In this document: positions 35,353 to 44,252 of the stretch, one piece after another | Layout: every line of letters begins with the position of its first letter | Numbering within the stretch: the first letter of the stretch is position 1 | Assembly (NCBI GenBank): GCA_963800975.1 | Contig: CAWDDB010000019.1 | Span: 161,680 to 225,679, forward strand | Reading direction: 5' to 3' | Origin: JALYGY01 sp963800975 | Lineage (GTDB): Bacteria; Actinomycetota; Rubrobacteria; Rubrobacterales; Rubrobacteraceae | Length of the DNA stretch: 64,000 bases | Notes under the pieces: model-generated | Databases searched by the model: none | The model's input: only the letters and a program-made list of their open reading frames with translations | Told to the model about the DNA's origin: nothing | Program-made: the position numbers and the translations under genes

Positions 35353-36471
35353 ATGAAGCACGAAGAGCCCAACGATCAGCGGAGTAGTATGCCCGAGCCT
35401 GAGCACGCCACGCCACCGTACCCAACAGGAGAGCCTCCGGATGATCTCTCGGTGATCCACCAAGACCACAACACCTCGCCTCCATTCCCGACACCGGAGT
35501 CGGGGCCGCAAGGCGGCTCTGAGGAGCAGCGCACGAAACCTCTGCTTGCAGCCTACCAACAAACATTCGAGGTAGTTGAAGACCTTCCAGCAGTTGTGTG
35601 GGTACGGTGGCGTGGGAAGGGTCTCAGGCGCTACGTGAAGATTCCCTATCTGCGATGGTTTATTCGGTATTTCGTCCTCCTCCACATCTATAGAAACGTA
35701 ACCATCCTCAATCGACGGTTCCATATTATCTCCGCGATGAACAACGACCACGACGTCAACAAGTGGGATAGCGAAGCCGTTGGACTCTATCTACAAGGGC
35801 TACCGACCCCACCGTATAAGCGCTTGGCATTCGCACTATTCTTTGCGGCATTACTGGTGGCGCTCCCACTACGAGGCGTGGGCGATGTGGCTCTCGTGCT
35901 TGACCTCGTTGGGTCAATCATGAGAGTCGATATAGGTGGAGTGGCTGAAGCATTTACAGTCAATAAGTTTGGGGAGACCGTTCGGGCTATGCTCGTCCTC
36001 CTATTGACAGCCTCCATCTTAGGGTTCTTTCTAACCTCCCCGTTTGTGCTGAAACGCATGCTTTTCAACCTATACCCAGAGGCTCAGGAACGCCTTAGTT
36101 ACACCGCAGCTAGAGAGCAAGCCTTAAGCGTCAAAGGCATCTACGCAATCGAAGATCAGGTTTTTAATGAGGTTGGTCTGCGACGTCCACAGGAAACGCC
36201 ATTCGACCTGCTCTATCGAGTCTATGTACTTCTGGTACTGCTCCTCCTCATTGTCTTGCTGGGGTTGATGTCTCTCCTTACTGCTCTGGCTGTTTCTATT
36301 GAGGAGAAGAGTATAGCGTTCAAGGGATCTGGCTGGTACATCCACTTGACTGTGAACACATACTGGGACGCCATCATTTTCTTTGCCTTGCCCGCGATCA
36401 TCTTCCTTATTGCCTTCGTTGCCAGTTTCAGACTACTTCTTAAGGTTTGGCGGAGTAGGAAACCTACCTAA
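35353..36471 (+). CDS. Multi-pass membrane protein of unknown function
   Basis: About 372 residues. A Pro-rich, hydrophilic N-terminal region (about 60 residues) is followed by a soluble segment with basic clusters and then four membrane helices in two pairs (around 180-235 and 290-360). No family recognised. ATG 35353 is a guess; a longer frame starts at GTG 35287. Its base composition is less GC-rich than its neighbours. It lies inside the tRNA-Thr-bounded module. Confidence 0.65.
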   Translation: MKHEEPNDQRSSMPEPEHATPPYPTGEPPDDLSVIHQDHNTSPPFPTPESGPQGGSEEQRTKPLLAAYQQTFEVVEDLPAVVWVRWRGKGLRRYVKIPYLRWFIRYFVLLHIYRNVTILNRRFHIISAMNNDHDVNKWDSEAVGLYLQGLPTPPYKRLAFALFFAALLVALPLRGVGDVALVLDLVGSIMRVDIGGVAEAFTVNKFGETVRAMLVLLLTASILGFFLTSPFVLKRMLFNLYPEAQERLSYTAAREQALSVKGIYAIEDQVFNEVGLRRPQETPFDLLYRVYVLLVLLLLIVLLGLMSLLTALAVSIEEKSIAFKGSGWYIHLTVNTYWDAIIFFALPAIIFLIAFVASFRLLLKVWRSRKPT

Positions 36472-36610
36472 AAGCCTGTTTGGTAAGTAATAGACTTGAC
36501 CCTAGTTTGACCCTAACCCGCACGCAATACCCTGCAATAGTGGGCAATCGAGAGAACGGTAATCTCCTTACCTATGCGGGATTTGCAAGCCCCTGCAACC
36601 CTCAGCAACC

Positions 36611-36856
36611 ACTGACCGCACACTAGTAATGAGCAGGTCAGCGGTTCGGGTCCGCTCGTCGGCTCTCTTTTTTGCCTGCAGAACCCGTAAAAAGTAAAAG
36701 CTCCCGATGTTCGTGTCGGGGGCTTCGTCAGCAGTACGTCAGCAGTAGACTATCCCGAAACCTCCTCGTCCCTTGCATCGGTGTGCTGCAAATGGTTGCA
36801 GGGCATAGCAGCTTGCGTAGGCGGATCCTCTGGCATGGACCGTTTGACCGATGTAC
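36611..36856 (+). repeat. tRNA-Thr 3' fragment with arm-type repeats, copy B
   Basis: About 80% like copy A (33,697): tRNA-Thr 3' part, TCTTTTTT, a hairpin, and the 11-bp tandem repeat at 36,726-36,747. Similarity ends where a monoamine oxidase remnant begins. Confidence 0.75.
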
Positions 36857-36860
36857 CTGG

Positions 36861-37040
36861 GTGTGGTCTGGCTACGGCGAAGCGCTTCGAGAGCCCGTGG
36901 GCCGTATCCACTGGGCGGGCACGGAGACCGCGGAGGTCTGGGATGGCTACATGGACGGAGCGGTACGCTCCGGCGAGCGCGCCGCCCGCGAAGTGCTCCT
37001 CTCTCTTGAGCACCGAAACGCTCGGGCCGTGCGTGAATGA
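36861..37040 (+). pseudogene. C-terminal remnant of a flavin monoamine oxidase
   Basis: The frame WSGYGEALREPVGRIHWAG then TETAEVWDGYMDGAVRSGERAA is the C-terminal FAD-binding motif of flavin-containing amine oxidases. Only about 60 residues remain; the rest was replaced by the tRNA-Thr-associated repeat. Confidence 0.8.
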
Positions 37041-37077
37041 CAACCCGAGGCATGTTCCACTTGGACACTTTCGCTCT

Positions 37078-37142
37078 GATCACCCAACGAAATGGAAGGG
37101 AAGTTCGCAGAACTTCCGCCTTGAAGGGTTCTCGGAAGTCCG
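37078..37142 (+). repeat. Dispersed island repeat, copy 10 (long form)
   Basis: Has an extra half-unit (GTTCGCAGAACTTCCGCC) before the standard GGTTCTCGGAAGTCCG end. Confidence 0.8.
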
Positions 37143-37263
37143 ACCTTTCGACGATCCTGCGCTTGCGCGGAAGCTCGGAGACTTGCTCGTCCACCCTGCC
37201 GGATGTATCTTGGGCTCCTCCAGCGATACCTCGTACCCGAAAGGACGACGTTACCCCGACGTG

Positions 37264-38061
37264 ATGGGCGTGGTTTATGGCGGACTGGTAGTTTTCGGGG
37301 CTTGCCTCGCCGCGGTCGGTGGGCTGGTGTTGGTGCAGCGCCTGGTGCCCGCGACGGTCCGCATGGAGCAAAACGACGTGGCCGGCTTCATCTACGCCGT
37401 CCTGGGCGTCATCTACGCCGTCCTGCTGGCCCTCGTGGTCATCGCCACGTGGGAAGAGTTCGGGCGCGCCCGCGTCACTGCGGAGACCGAGGCCAACGCG
37501 CTGGCCGAGATCTTCTGGCTCGCCCACGAGCTCCCCGAGCCCGAAGGGCGGGAGCTCCAGGAGCTCTGCCGATCCTACGCCGAAGAGGTGGTCGACGTGG
37601 GGTGGCCCCTGATGGAGCAGGGACAAACGCCTAGCCTGGAGAGCTCCGAAAAGACTTCGGGCGCGTGGGTCCTCATCGACGACATACGGGCGACCATCCA
37701 GGAGGTAGAGCCGCGTTCGGCGGCCGGGGAGCAACTCTACGCGGCAGGGCTGGAGCAGGTCCAGAGGCTGGCGGACGCCAGGAGGACGCGCCTGGTGGTG
37801 GCCGAGGAGGGCATACCCGCCGTCCTGTGGGTCGTCCTGATCGTCGGGGGGGTCGTGGTGGTGTCCTTCACCTACCTCTTCGGCATGCAGAGCACGGGGG
37901 CGCACGCGCTGATGGTGGCGGCGCTGGCGGGGGTGATCGCGCTGGTGCTGTACACCATCGCCGCCATGGACTTTCCCTTCTCCGGGGGCGCCAGGGTCGG
38001 CCCCGAGGCCTTGGAGCTCGTGCTGGAGAGGTTCAAGACGAGCAAGCTCAGCGAACTCTAG
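37264..38061 (+). CDS. DUF4239-like (bestrophin-like) membrane protein
   Basis: A 265-residue protein with four membrane helices: two at the N-terminus (about 5-25, 43-62) and two at the C-terminus (about 190-235), with a soluble helical middle part. It shows VYAVLLALVVIATWEEF and an EANAL helix, as in DUF4239 proteins. Function unknown. The start is ATG 37264 (or GTG 37261); the Shine-Dalgarno is weak. Confidence 0.75.
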   Translation: MGVVYGGLVVFGACLAAVGGLVLVQRLVPATVRMEQNDVAGFIYAVLGVIYAVLLALVVIATWEEFGRARVTAETEANALAEIFWLAHELPEPEGRELQELCRSYAEEVVDVGWPLMEQGQTPSLESSEKTSGAWVLIDDIRATIQEVEPRSAAGEQLYAAGLEQVQRLADARRTRLVVAEEGIPAVLWVVLIVGGVVVVSFTYLFGMQSTGAHALMVAALAGVIALVLYTIAAMDFPFSGGARVGPEALELVLERFKTSKLSEL

Positions 38062-38109
38062 AGCACCATGAGGACCGGTGCTGTGTTGCCCCGGTTCATT
38101 CGTCTTGCG

Positions 38110-38153
38110 CTTATTCACCCGAGTGCGTGGAGGTTAGGTTCTGGGAAGTCCGC
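38110..38153 (+). repeat. Dispersed island repeat, copy 11
   Basis: GAGTGC core; second half mutated to TTCTGGGAAGTCCG. It lies 48 nt after the DUF4239-like gene. Confidence 0.87.
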
Positions 38154-38286
38154 CCGTGAGGTGTCCTCGGACACCCACTCGACGACCTGCGCCGAGAATG
38201 CATCTTTCGGGCTATTGTGCCGACGCCCCCGCGGGGCTACACCTTGGCCGTTCACCGCACCACGAGCCCGAGGAGATCGCGTTTAC

Positions 38287-38487
38287 ATGGAGCCGCACGA
38301 GTGGGACTTGCGCGCAAGAGGCGGTCGGAGCGGGTGCCCCCCGCACGGCCCCCTCCTAGTCGACCTAGTTGGGGAGGAGGCCCACGTGGCCCGGTACTTG
38401 GCGTGCGGCCTGAGCGGACCGGAGCGCGCGGGCGTCGAGGAAGCGAAGCTGGCCTTCGAGGAGGCAACAGCGACCAAGGCGGGGTGA
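38287..38487 (+). CDS. Small hypothetical protein
   Basis: A 66-residue frame (MEPHEWDLRARGGRSG start; VDLVGEEAHVARYLACGL; ends EEATATKAG). The helix-forming C-terminal half looks protein-like. No signal peptide and no family recognised. It lies between repeat copies 11 and 12. Confidence 0.45.
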   Translation: MEPHEWDLRARGGRSGCPPHGPLLVDLVGEEAHVARYLACGLSGPERAGVEEAKLAFEEATATKAG

Positions 38488-38529
38488 ACGCGGGGTGTCG
38501 CGTCTCCCTCGCGAGTCCTCCTCCACGCC

Positions 38530-38598
38530 CTATTCCCCCGAGTGCCTAGAAGAGCGATTCTGCGAACTTCGCCCTGAAGGGTTTCTTGGAAGTTCGCC
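38530..38598 (+). repeat. Dispersed island repeat, copy 12 (long form)
   Basis: Carries GATTCTGCGAACTTCGCC followed by the standard half, giving a GAACTTC/GAAGTTC inverted pair. Confidence 0.85.
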
Positions 38599-38682
38599 TG
38601 CGGGGGACTCACGAAGGTTGCATCATGATTACGACAAAAACGGTGGCCTGCTAATCCCAAGCAGGAAGAAGGAGGAGGCACT

Positions 38683-39321
38683 ATGAGCGAAGAGCGGCCG
38701 CGACACCCCCAGGACCCTGCGGAAGGGGCCGAAGTAGCCGAAGAAGCCCCAGGCGCCGAGCGGGCCGGAGACAACGAAGGGATGCCGGCGGAAAGCGAAG
38801 AGAGGTCCGTCGAGCACCCACAGAAGCCCGCCGAGGGGGCCGAGGGGGTCTTCGAAGGGCACGGTGAAGATACTCTATCGCTCTCCTCGTACGCCGCCCT
38901 GATCGGGCTGTTCAACCTGATCCTGGCCGTATTCCTCTTCTTCGCCAAGCGCGTGGGCTACGACCTGCCGGAGCGCGTGGAGCTGACGGACATGGCGCTG
39001 CTAGGGGTGGCGACACACAAGCTCAGCGACTCGCTCGCGAACGACGCGGTCGCGATGCCCCTGCGCGCCCCGTTTACCGAGCTTCAGGAGAAACAGGGCC
39101 CCAAGATGGTCGACGAGCAGCCCCGAGGTAGCGGCCTACGGAGGTCCGTGGGCGAGCTTCTTACGTGCAAGTTCTGCCTGGGCATGTGGACGGCTTCCTT
39201 CTTCACCTATGGGCTCGTACTCGCCCCGCGCGTCACCCGACTCATCGCCAGCATTTTCGCCGTCGTGGCCCTCTCGGACCACCTCCACCAGACCTACAAG
39301 GCCCTCGCAAACAGGGCCTGA
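38683..39321 (+). CDS. DUF1360-like membrane protein
   Basis: A 212-residue protein. The acidic, Pro/Glu-rich N-terminal 60 residues contain two similar segments (PAEGAEVAEE and PAEGAEGVFE). Then come a membrane helix, LLGVATHKLSDSLANDAV, RAPFTELQE and ELLTCKFCLGMW, features of DUF1360 proteins, and a final helix pair. ATG 38683 follows AAGGAGGAGG. Function unknown. Confidence 0.82.
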   Translation: MSEERPRHPQDPAEGAEVAEEAPGAERAGDNEGMPAESEERSVEHPQKPAEGAEGVFEGHGEDTLSLSSYAALIGLFNLILAVFLFFAKRVGYDLPERVELTDMALLGVATHKLSDSLANDAVAMPLRAPFTELQEKQGPKMVDEQPRGSGLRRSVGELLTCKFCLGMWTASFFTYGLVLAPRVTRLIASIFAVVALSDHLHQTYKALANRA

Positions 39322-39335
39322 CACGAGAACCGTCG

Positions 39336-39431
39336 TTGTTCACCCGAGTGCGTGGAAGGGGTGTTCTCCGAAGTTGGACTTCCGCTTTACGGAGTTCTAA
39401 GAAGTTCGCGGGCACGGCGTTCTTGGAAGTA
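39336..39431 (+). repeat. Dispersed island repeat, copy 13 with extra half-units
   Basis: A GAGTGC-core unit (to about 39,376) is followed by two more degenerate half-units (GGAGTTCTAAGAAGTTCGCG and GTTCTTGGAAGT). Just to the right lie nested short inverted repeats (ATCAACTA/TAGTTGAT). Confidence 0.8.
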
Positions 39432-39569
39432 CATCAACTAACTACTTGGTACGCTGACGCACTTAGTACCTTAGCGTACATACATCCTGCACACACAGGA
39501 GTATGCTGCCCTAGTTGATCGACACGGCTGGGCTGAGGAGCCTCGCCCTACAGAGAGGGACTCTCGCCA

Positions 39570-40483
39570 TAGCCACCGCCGCTCCCGTACAGCCTGCTGC
39601 TCCCCGCAGGGGCATCAAGGCTCTGCTTGCCCGCCACCCTCTGGTTTCCTTCTTCGTTCTCGCCTACGCCGGTACATGGCTCTTCGAGCTACCCTATGTG
39701 CTCTCCGAATATGGTGCAGGGGTCCTGCCAATCAGGAGCCCGTGCTGCAATGGACTACACCCGTTACTATCTTCATGGGTCCGTTCTTGGCGGCGTTCGT
39801 CATGACGGGCGTAACCGAAGGCAGGGAGGGAGTAGGCCGCTTTCTGCGTCGGTTCGTGCTGTGGCGGGTGGGCTTCAGGTGGTACCTGTTTATCTTCGTC
39901 GGCATCCCCGCGATCATGGTGCTCAGCGTGATCGTCCATGCCGGGTGCCCTGGGATCGTTTCAAGGGCTTGGTGCTCTGGCCCCGTTGTACTTGCTCGGT
40001 ATCTTTCTTTACGCAACCTTCCCAGGAGGAGCGCTGGGCGAAGAGCCAGGCTGGCGCGGGTTTGCGCTGCCCCGGCTGCAGTCTATGCACGGACCTCTTC
40101 TGGGGAGCGTGATCCTCGGTGCCCTTTGGGGCGGGTGGCACCTGCCGCTGTTCTTCACGCCTTGGAATGAACTCACCGTACTCAACGTCGTGGGGTATGA
40201 CCTCACGACCATCTGCTTGGCGATCATGTACACGTGGGTGTTCAACAACACCAAAGGCAGCGTGCTCATCGCCATTTTGATTCACGCGACCTTTAATTGG
40301 GCTACTATTCCGGTGGGTCAGCTCTTTCCGGCTCCCATCTTCGAGGACTACGGCCTCTTGACTCTCCTGGGCGGCTTTGGTGCGTTCGCGGTTGTGCTGG
40401 TCGCCTTGACACGAGGGCGGCTGGGCTACCAACACTACCAGCAAGAAGTCGAAGAACCCGATCCGGCTGCGGCCCCAACGTAA
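39570..40483 (+). pseudogene. Decayed paralogue of the CPBP protease
   Basis: High nucleotide similarity to 34,261-35,178 along the whole length, including the upstream leader. The start codon is ATA instead of ATG. A one-base loss near 39,737 and a one-base gain near 39,940 shift the middle part, while the C-terminal active-site region (GEEPGWRGFALPRLQ; WHLPLFF; HATFNW) is intact in frame. It is a duplicate that is probably inactive. Confidence 0.85.
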
Positions 40484-40578
40484 GGACGAGTATCGGATCG
40501 AACGGTCCTCAAACAAAGTCGATCTCACGTTGCCTCACAGGGGCGGGGATAGCTGAACCTTGGTCGCTTCCCTTTGCC

Positions 40579-40621
40579 CTTATTCACGAAGTGCCCAGAA
40601 TGGGCGTTCTCGGAAACTCAG
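40579..40621 (+). repeat. Dispersed island repeat, copy 14
   Basis: AAGTGC-core variant, ending 11 nt from the stop of the minus-strand GNAT gene. Confidence 0.85.
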
Positions 40622-40631
40622 GGGCGTACGG

Positions 40632-41606
40632 TTAGCGCCAGTCGTCGATGACGTAGACCCCGGGCTGGCTGTAGCCCGGGTCGTTTGAGCGATGCATCGT
40701 GACGCCCTGGATATCGGTGCGGAAGCCGCGTGCGAGCAGGGCACGGTAGGCTTCGTGGCGGCCCATGTTCGCCCCGGCGATTAAGACCTGCATACCTTCT
40801 GCCGCAGCCAGAGCTTCGCAGGCGTCCAGCAGCCGCTCGAAGTTACGCCCCGCGTCCGGCCCCGGCCGGATCGCCCCGAACTTGACGAAGCACGCGCCGC
40901 TTCCGGCCTCGGTTCCCGCCCCGCAGTGGCACACTGCTAACCCGGCGAGCCCAGAGTTGTCCCAAAGCAGCACGGTGTCGCCAAGACCTTGATTGACTAC
41001 CGCGCGGATCTCGCCCGACACGTCGAGGCCATCGTAGATGGCACCGGTCACTTCGCCGCAAGCCTTCAGAGTCTCCTCTCGGTCGCCCTCTGGGAGCCCG
41101 GAGAATCTCGACCACTGTGACTCGGGCTCATCTTCCCCTACCATAAGCCTCTCCACGATCGACTTGGACATGATCGCGGTGAGAAAGCGCGCCCAGAAAC
41201 CGAACTTCTCGTACAGGTGGATGTGTCTCGGGCTGTGGGACCAGGTGAATAGTCCTACGTGCCTAGGTCCCCAATTGGCAAAACACTCCTCTATTGGCTC
41301 CATTAAGCGTGACCCAATGCCCTTATTCCAAAGGGCAGGCTCTACTGTCAATGGCCCGAAGAAACCCACGCTGCCCCAGTTGGTCGCGAAGTTGGAACCG
41401 ACGAGTCTACCGTCTACTTCCGCCGCGAAAGCCGCGTCCGGCGCGGCTAACCAGCGTGTCCGCACGTGACCAGCATCGCCCATGAACGTCATCGGGTCAG
41501 GGAGCCCGAGGAAGGTGCCGAAAGCGAGGCGGATGATGTGATCGGCCTCTGAGAGGTCGCCCTCTCTCAATGGGCGAACCGAGACGTCCGGCTTTACGTC
41601 GACCAT
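40632..41606 (-). CDS. GNAT family N-acetyltransferase
   Basis: A 324-residue protein with an N-terminal GNAT domain (SVRPLREGDLSEADHI; FGPLTVEPALWNKGIGSRLM, the acetyl-CoA loop; HIHLYEKFGF). The second half (about 180-324) looks like a degenerate GNAT repeat. The acceptor is unknown. ATG 41606 has AAAGGAGG 6 nt upstream. The frame extends further upstream without support. Confidence 0.88.
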   Translation of the reverse strand: MVDVKPDVSVRPLREGDLSEADHIIRLAFGTFLGLPDPMTFMGDAGHVRTRWLAAPDAAFAAEVDGRLVGSNFATNWGSVGFFGPLTVEPALWNKGIGSRLMEPIEECFANWGPRHVGLFTWSHSPRHIHLYEKFGFWARFLTAIMSKSIVERLMVGEDEPESQWSRFSGLPEGDREETLKACGEVTGAIYDGLDVSGEIRAVVNQGLGDTVLLWDNSGLAGLAVCHCGAGTEAGSGACFVKFGAIRPGPDAGRNFERLLDACEALAAAEGMQVLIAGANMGRHEAYRALLARGFRTDIQGVTMHRSNDPGYSQPGVYVIDDWR

Positions 41607-41764
41607 AGGTGTCCTCCTTTCATCTACACAACCCCACCAGGTTGCTTCTCTAATGAAAGTATTGCCACAAAAAGGGGGCAGGACAAGGCTTGCGAGGTAA
41701 GGCAGCCCTAAACAATACGAAAATAGTAAACGATTACGATGTCCGCCAGGGAGCAGGTTGTCTT

Positions 41765-41831
41765 CATTCACTCTATTGTCTAGAGTGGGCGTTCTCCGAC
41801 CTTCGCGTGCATGGGGTTCTCCGAAGTTCGG
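41765..41831 (+). repeat. Dispersed island repeat, copy 15 (long, diverged form)
   Basis: Begins CATTCACTCTATTGTCTAGA and carries two GTTCTCCGA half-units. It lies in the divergent gap between the GNAT and NTF2-fold genes. Confidence 0.75.
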
Positions 41832-41848
41832 TAGGAATGTGCCTAAAA

Positions 41849-41893
41849 TCACTCATTTGGGGGATGCGCTGACACCTTTCTGCCTTTGATACT
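41849..41893 (+). promoter_or_regulatory. Two-box promoter-like motif, copy 5
   Basis: CACTCATTTGGGGGATGCGC is followed by TTTGATACTTG, 40 nt upstream of the NTF2-fold gene at 41,933. Confidence 0.5.
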
Positions 41894-41932
41894 TGAGGAG
41901 CTATTGCAAGCAAGGGAAAGGAGTAGCGGGTC

Positions 41933-42343
41933 ATGAGTGAGCGAACGAATGCGGATGTAGTGCAGCATGGGTATGAGGCATTCGGCCGCGGGGATATCCC
42001 CACACTCCTAGACCTCCTGACCGACGACGTGGAATGGATCTTTCAGGGCCACTCAGTGATACCTTTTGCCGGAACTCGCCACGGACACGAGGGAGTCGCG
42101 GAGTTCTTCTCCTTGCTCGGGGAAACCCTCGAATTTGAGCAGTTCGAGCCTCGCGAGTTCGTCGCCCAAGGCGACACCGTCGTCGTCTTGGGTTTTGAGC
42201 GTAGTCTCAGCAAGGCGACGGGCCACACGATCGAGCAAGAGTGGGCACACGTCTTCACGCTCAGGGACGGCAAGATCGCCAAGTTCCGCGCCTTTGAAGA
42301 CACAGGGGCATACGTTGAGGCGTTTCATCGTCGTGGGGTTTGA
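41933..42343 (+). CDS. SnoaL-like (NTF2-fold) domain protein
   Basis: A 136-residue protein: NADVVQHGYEAFGRGDIPTLLDLL then DDVEW, GHEGVAEFFSLL, VAQGDTVVVLGFER, LRDGKIAKFRAFEDT. Typical of ketosteroid-isomerase-like proteins; the substrate is unknown. ATG 41933 has AAAGGAG at good distance. The third NTF2-fold gene in the window. Confidence 0.88.
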   Translation: MSERTNADVVQHGYEAFGRGDIPTLLDLLTDDVEWIFQGHSVIPFAGTRHGHEGVAEFFSLLGETLEFEQFEPREFVAQGDTVVVLGFERSLSKATGHTIEQEWAHVFTLRDGKIAKFRAFEDTGAYVEAFHRRGV

Positions 42344-42362
42344 GGGTAGTGTGAGTGTTGGG

Positions 42363-42401
42363 AGGGCCGGGGCATATAACGTCTCGGTCCTTCCTTTTTT
42401 T
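42363..42401 (+). terminator. Rho-independent terminator before repeat copy 16
   Basis: An 11-bp stem (AGGGCCGGGGC / GTCTCGGTCCT, with G-T pairs) is followed by TCCTTTTTTTCC. It lies 20 nt after the NTF2-fold stop and runs straight into the repeat. Confidence 0.75.
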
Positions 42402-42402
42402 C

Positions 42403-42459
42403 CTTATTCACCGAAGTGCCTAGAAGCCTAGTGTTCTCGGAAGTTCTCCGAAGTTCGCC
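42403..42459 (+). repeat. Dispersed island repeat, copy 16
   Basis: CGAAGTGCCTAGAAG core with a doubled end (TTCTCGGAAG then TTCTCCGAAG). Confidence 0.88.
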
Positions 42460-42544
42460 CATCCTTTTTAGTCGGAGGTGCGCCGGCTGTCGCCACGGTG
42501 CATGATGTCGTTGTTACACGGGCCGCCCGGCGGGAGAGGAGAAC

Positions 42545-42945
42545 GTGCGAAAGAGGGCGTGGGTGCTGATGATGCTAGCTATGGGGGCCTTCCTCCTAGC
42601 GGGAGGGGCAGGTGCGCTCGGCCTGCCCACGCGTCGAAGCCCCCGCCGAAGGACTACGCCTACCGCAACGGGAAGGTCATCATCGGCGGAGACGTCAGCG
42701 TCCCCTGTCGTTGGTTCGACACCGAGGAAAAGCGGGACTTCTACCCCGAGGCCGCCAGAGGCGAGGCGCAGGCCGAGCGGGCGTTGGAGCAATGCGAGCA
42801 AGCCGGACATGTGCCGCTGCCGCGGACTGGCGGAGGCTCTTCAGCCCTGCTCGCAGCCGGAGTGTTACTCGTGTGCGCGGGCCTGGGCCTAGTCGCTATT
42901 CACCCGAGCGCGCGGAAGGTGGGTTCTCGGAACTTCCCCTGTTGA
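42545..42945 (+). pseudogene. LPXTG-type surface protein gene with a frameshift
   Basis: GTG 42545 starts a good signal peptide (MRKRAW, hydrophobic core). After about 42,625 the sensible frame moves by -1 into SKPPPKDYAYRNGKVIIGG and on to PLPRTGGGSSALLAAGVLL, which looks like an LPXTG sorting signal with its membrane helix. The final residues (IHPSARKVGSR) are encoded by repeat copy 17, which also supplies the stop. Either the gene is broken or one base was missed in the sequence. Confidence 0.65.
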
Positions 42946-42964
42946 ACGTTTTCGGAAGTTCGCC
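42896..42964 (+). repeat. Dispersed island repeat, copy 17 (long form)
   Basis: Fused in frame to the end of the LPXTG-type gene on the left and touching the stop codon of the minus-strand lipoprotein gene on the right. Confidence 0.87.
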
Positions 42965-43467
42965 TAAAACTCGGAGCACCACTCGTAGTACTCCAGAGCC
43001 CAACCCTCGCCCTTGTAGGCCTCCGGGTAGTAGAAAAGGGCCACCACCCGCCCCCCTCGGACCACGCGCACCTTCCTCGGTTCTCCCCTTTCGGTGCCCT
43101 CCGTTGAGCCCACCAGCTCCACCGCGTCGCCCTCCTCGATGCGCTTCGAGAAGCTCCGCCGGGCGTGCTCGACCAGGTCCGCCTCGCTTCTGACTTTTTC
43201 CATGTGCAAGTCACCGCCTCCTTCCGTGGCACCCCGGAGACACTCCAACACGTCCGTGTTCCCGTAGGCATAGACGGGCACGCGGACGAAGGAGGAGGCG
43301 GCGGAGGTCCGCTCGGCAGTCGTCGGCTGCTCACGCGACGTTTCGGGTGAAGTAGTCGGCCCCGTCGAGCGGGAGGGGGTGTTGCCCGCGCCCTGAGCGC
43401 AGCCGACCACGACCATCATCACGAATGCTGTCACGGCTATGCTCAGGATGCTCAGGAGGTCCTTCAT
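42964..43467 (-). CDS. Lipoprotein of unknown function
   Basis: A 167-residue protein with a lipoprotein signal (VMMVVVGC lipobox), a Ser/Thr/Pro-rich linker (about 25-58) and a compact C-terminal domain (VYAYGNTDVLECLRG ... YYEWCSEF) with two Cys that could pair. ATG 43467 is used. No family recognised. Confidence 0.75.
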   Translation of the reverse strand: MKDLLSILSIAVTAFVMMVVVGCAQGAGNTPSRSTGPTTSPETSREQPTTAERTSAASSFVRVPVYAYGNTDVLECLRGATEGGGDLHMEKVRSEADLVEHARRSFSKRIEEGDAVELVGSTEGTERGEPRKVRVVRGGRVVALFYYPEAYKGEGWALEYYEWCSEF

Positions 43468-43484
43468 CTCTAGGGCATCGTACG

Positions 43485-43527
43485 CTATTCACCCAAGTGT
43501 GCGGAAGGTGAGTTCTGCGAACTTCGC
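43485..43527 (+). repeat. Dispersed island repeat, copy 18
   Basis: AAGTGT core and TTCTGCGAACTTCGC end, like the first half of the long forms. It lies between two minus-strand genes. Confidence 0.83.
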
Positions 43528-43538
43528 TAAGGGTTGAG

Positions 43539-43973
43539 CTATCGCTGTATCAGCGACTCCGCCGGTCGAGGGGTGGTTATGGGATCCGCGTGCCGATGCA
43601 CCACCTTCCACTCGCCGTCTTCGGGTCTAAAGATCATCGTAACCCGCAGAGCGGTTGGGGCGACATCCTCACTTCCGCCGACCTTGGCCCGTTGACGCTC
43701 TATCCGCACGACGTAGGCGAACTCGGAGCTCGCGTGTTTCTCGACGGTCTCGATGCCCGTGGTCTGGCCCTCTCTGAGGGTCGACGCGGCAGCCTCCAAC
43801 CTATCGGTGACTTCCTCCCACCCGTGCCCGACAGGAAAGAGGGGGTTGGCGAGAGTCACGTCGTCTCGATGGGAGAACAGCTCTTTCACGGGCTCGGGAT
43901 TCCCTTTCACGAACTCGCCCAGCGCCAGGTCGTATTGCTCGATCAGTCGGTCTACATCATCTAGCGCGGCCAC
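43539..43973 (-). CDS. SnoaL-like/DUF4440-type (NTF2-fold) protein
   Basis: A 144-residue protein: IEQYDLALGEFVKGNPEPVK, DVTLANPLFPVGHGWEEV, RVTMIFRPEDGEWKVVHRHADP. The HRHADP ending is typical of this group. The start is GTG 43973. The ligand is unknown. Fourth NTF2-fold gene. Confidence 0.87.
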   Translation of the reverse strand: MAALDDVDRLIEQYDLALGEFVKGNPEPVKELFSHRDDVTLANPLFPVGHGWEEVTDRLEAAASTLREGQTTGIETVEKHASSEFAYVVRIERQRAKVGGSEDVAPTALRVTMIFRPEDGEWKVVHRHADPITTPRPAESLIQR

Positions 43974-44036
43974 TTAGACACCACCTCCACCGCTGACACG
44001 TCCTGCCTTCCGTCGATGGCCTGCGACCATCCTACG

Positions 44037-44079
44037 CTATTCACCCAAGTGCCTAGAAGACCGGTTCTCGGAAGTCCGC
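44037..44079 (+). repeat. Dispersed island repeat, copy 19
   Basis: AAGTGCCTAGAAG core with the extension GCATAGACCCTGTCCTATGC, which can fold on itself. Confidence 0.9.
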
Positions 44080-44252
44080 ATAGACCCTGTCCTATGCTGC
44101 ATGCATACCCGGCCGCCGTGAGTTGCCCGAGGTACCCCACTACGGGTAAAGTCGAGGGCACGGTGGCGGCGGACCTTGGGCCGGGATTGGGAGGAACGAA
44201 AGACCAGAGAGATGATGGACGAGGAGCGGGGATCATGAGAAGGAGGATTGCG

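Noticed and set aside
41230..41250. Reverse copy of the island repeat (AGGTGAATAG)
   Set aside because: It lies inside the GNAT coding sequence and lacks the second half of the repeat.
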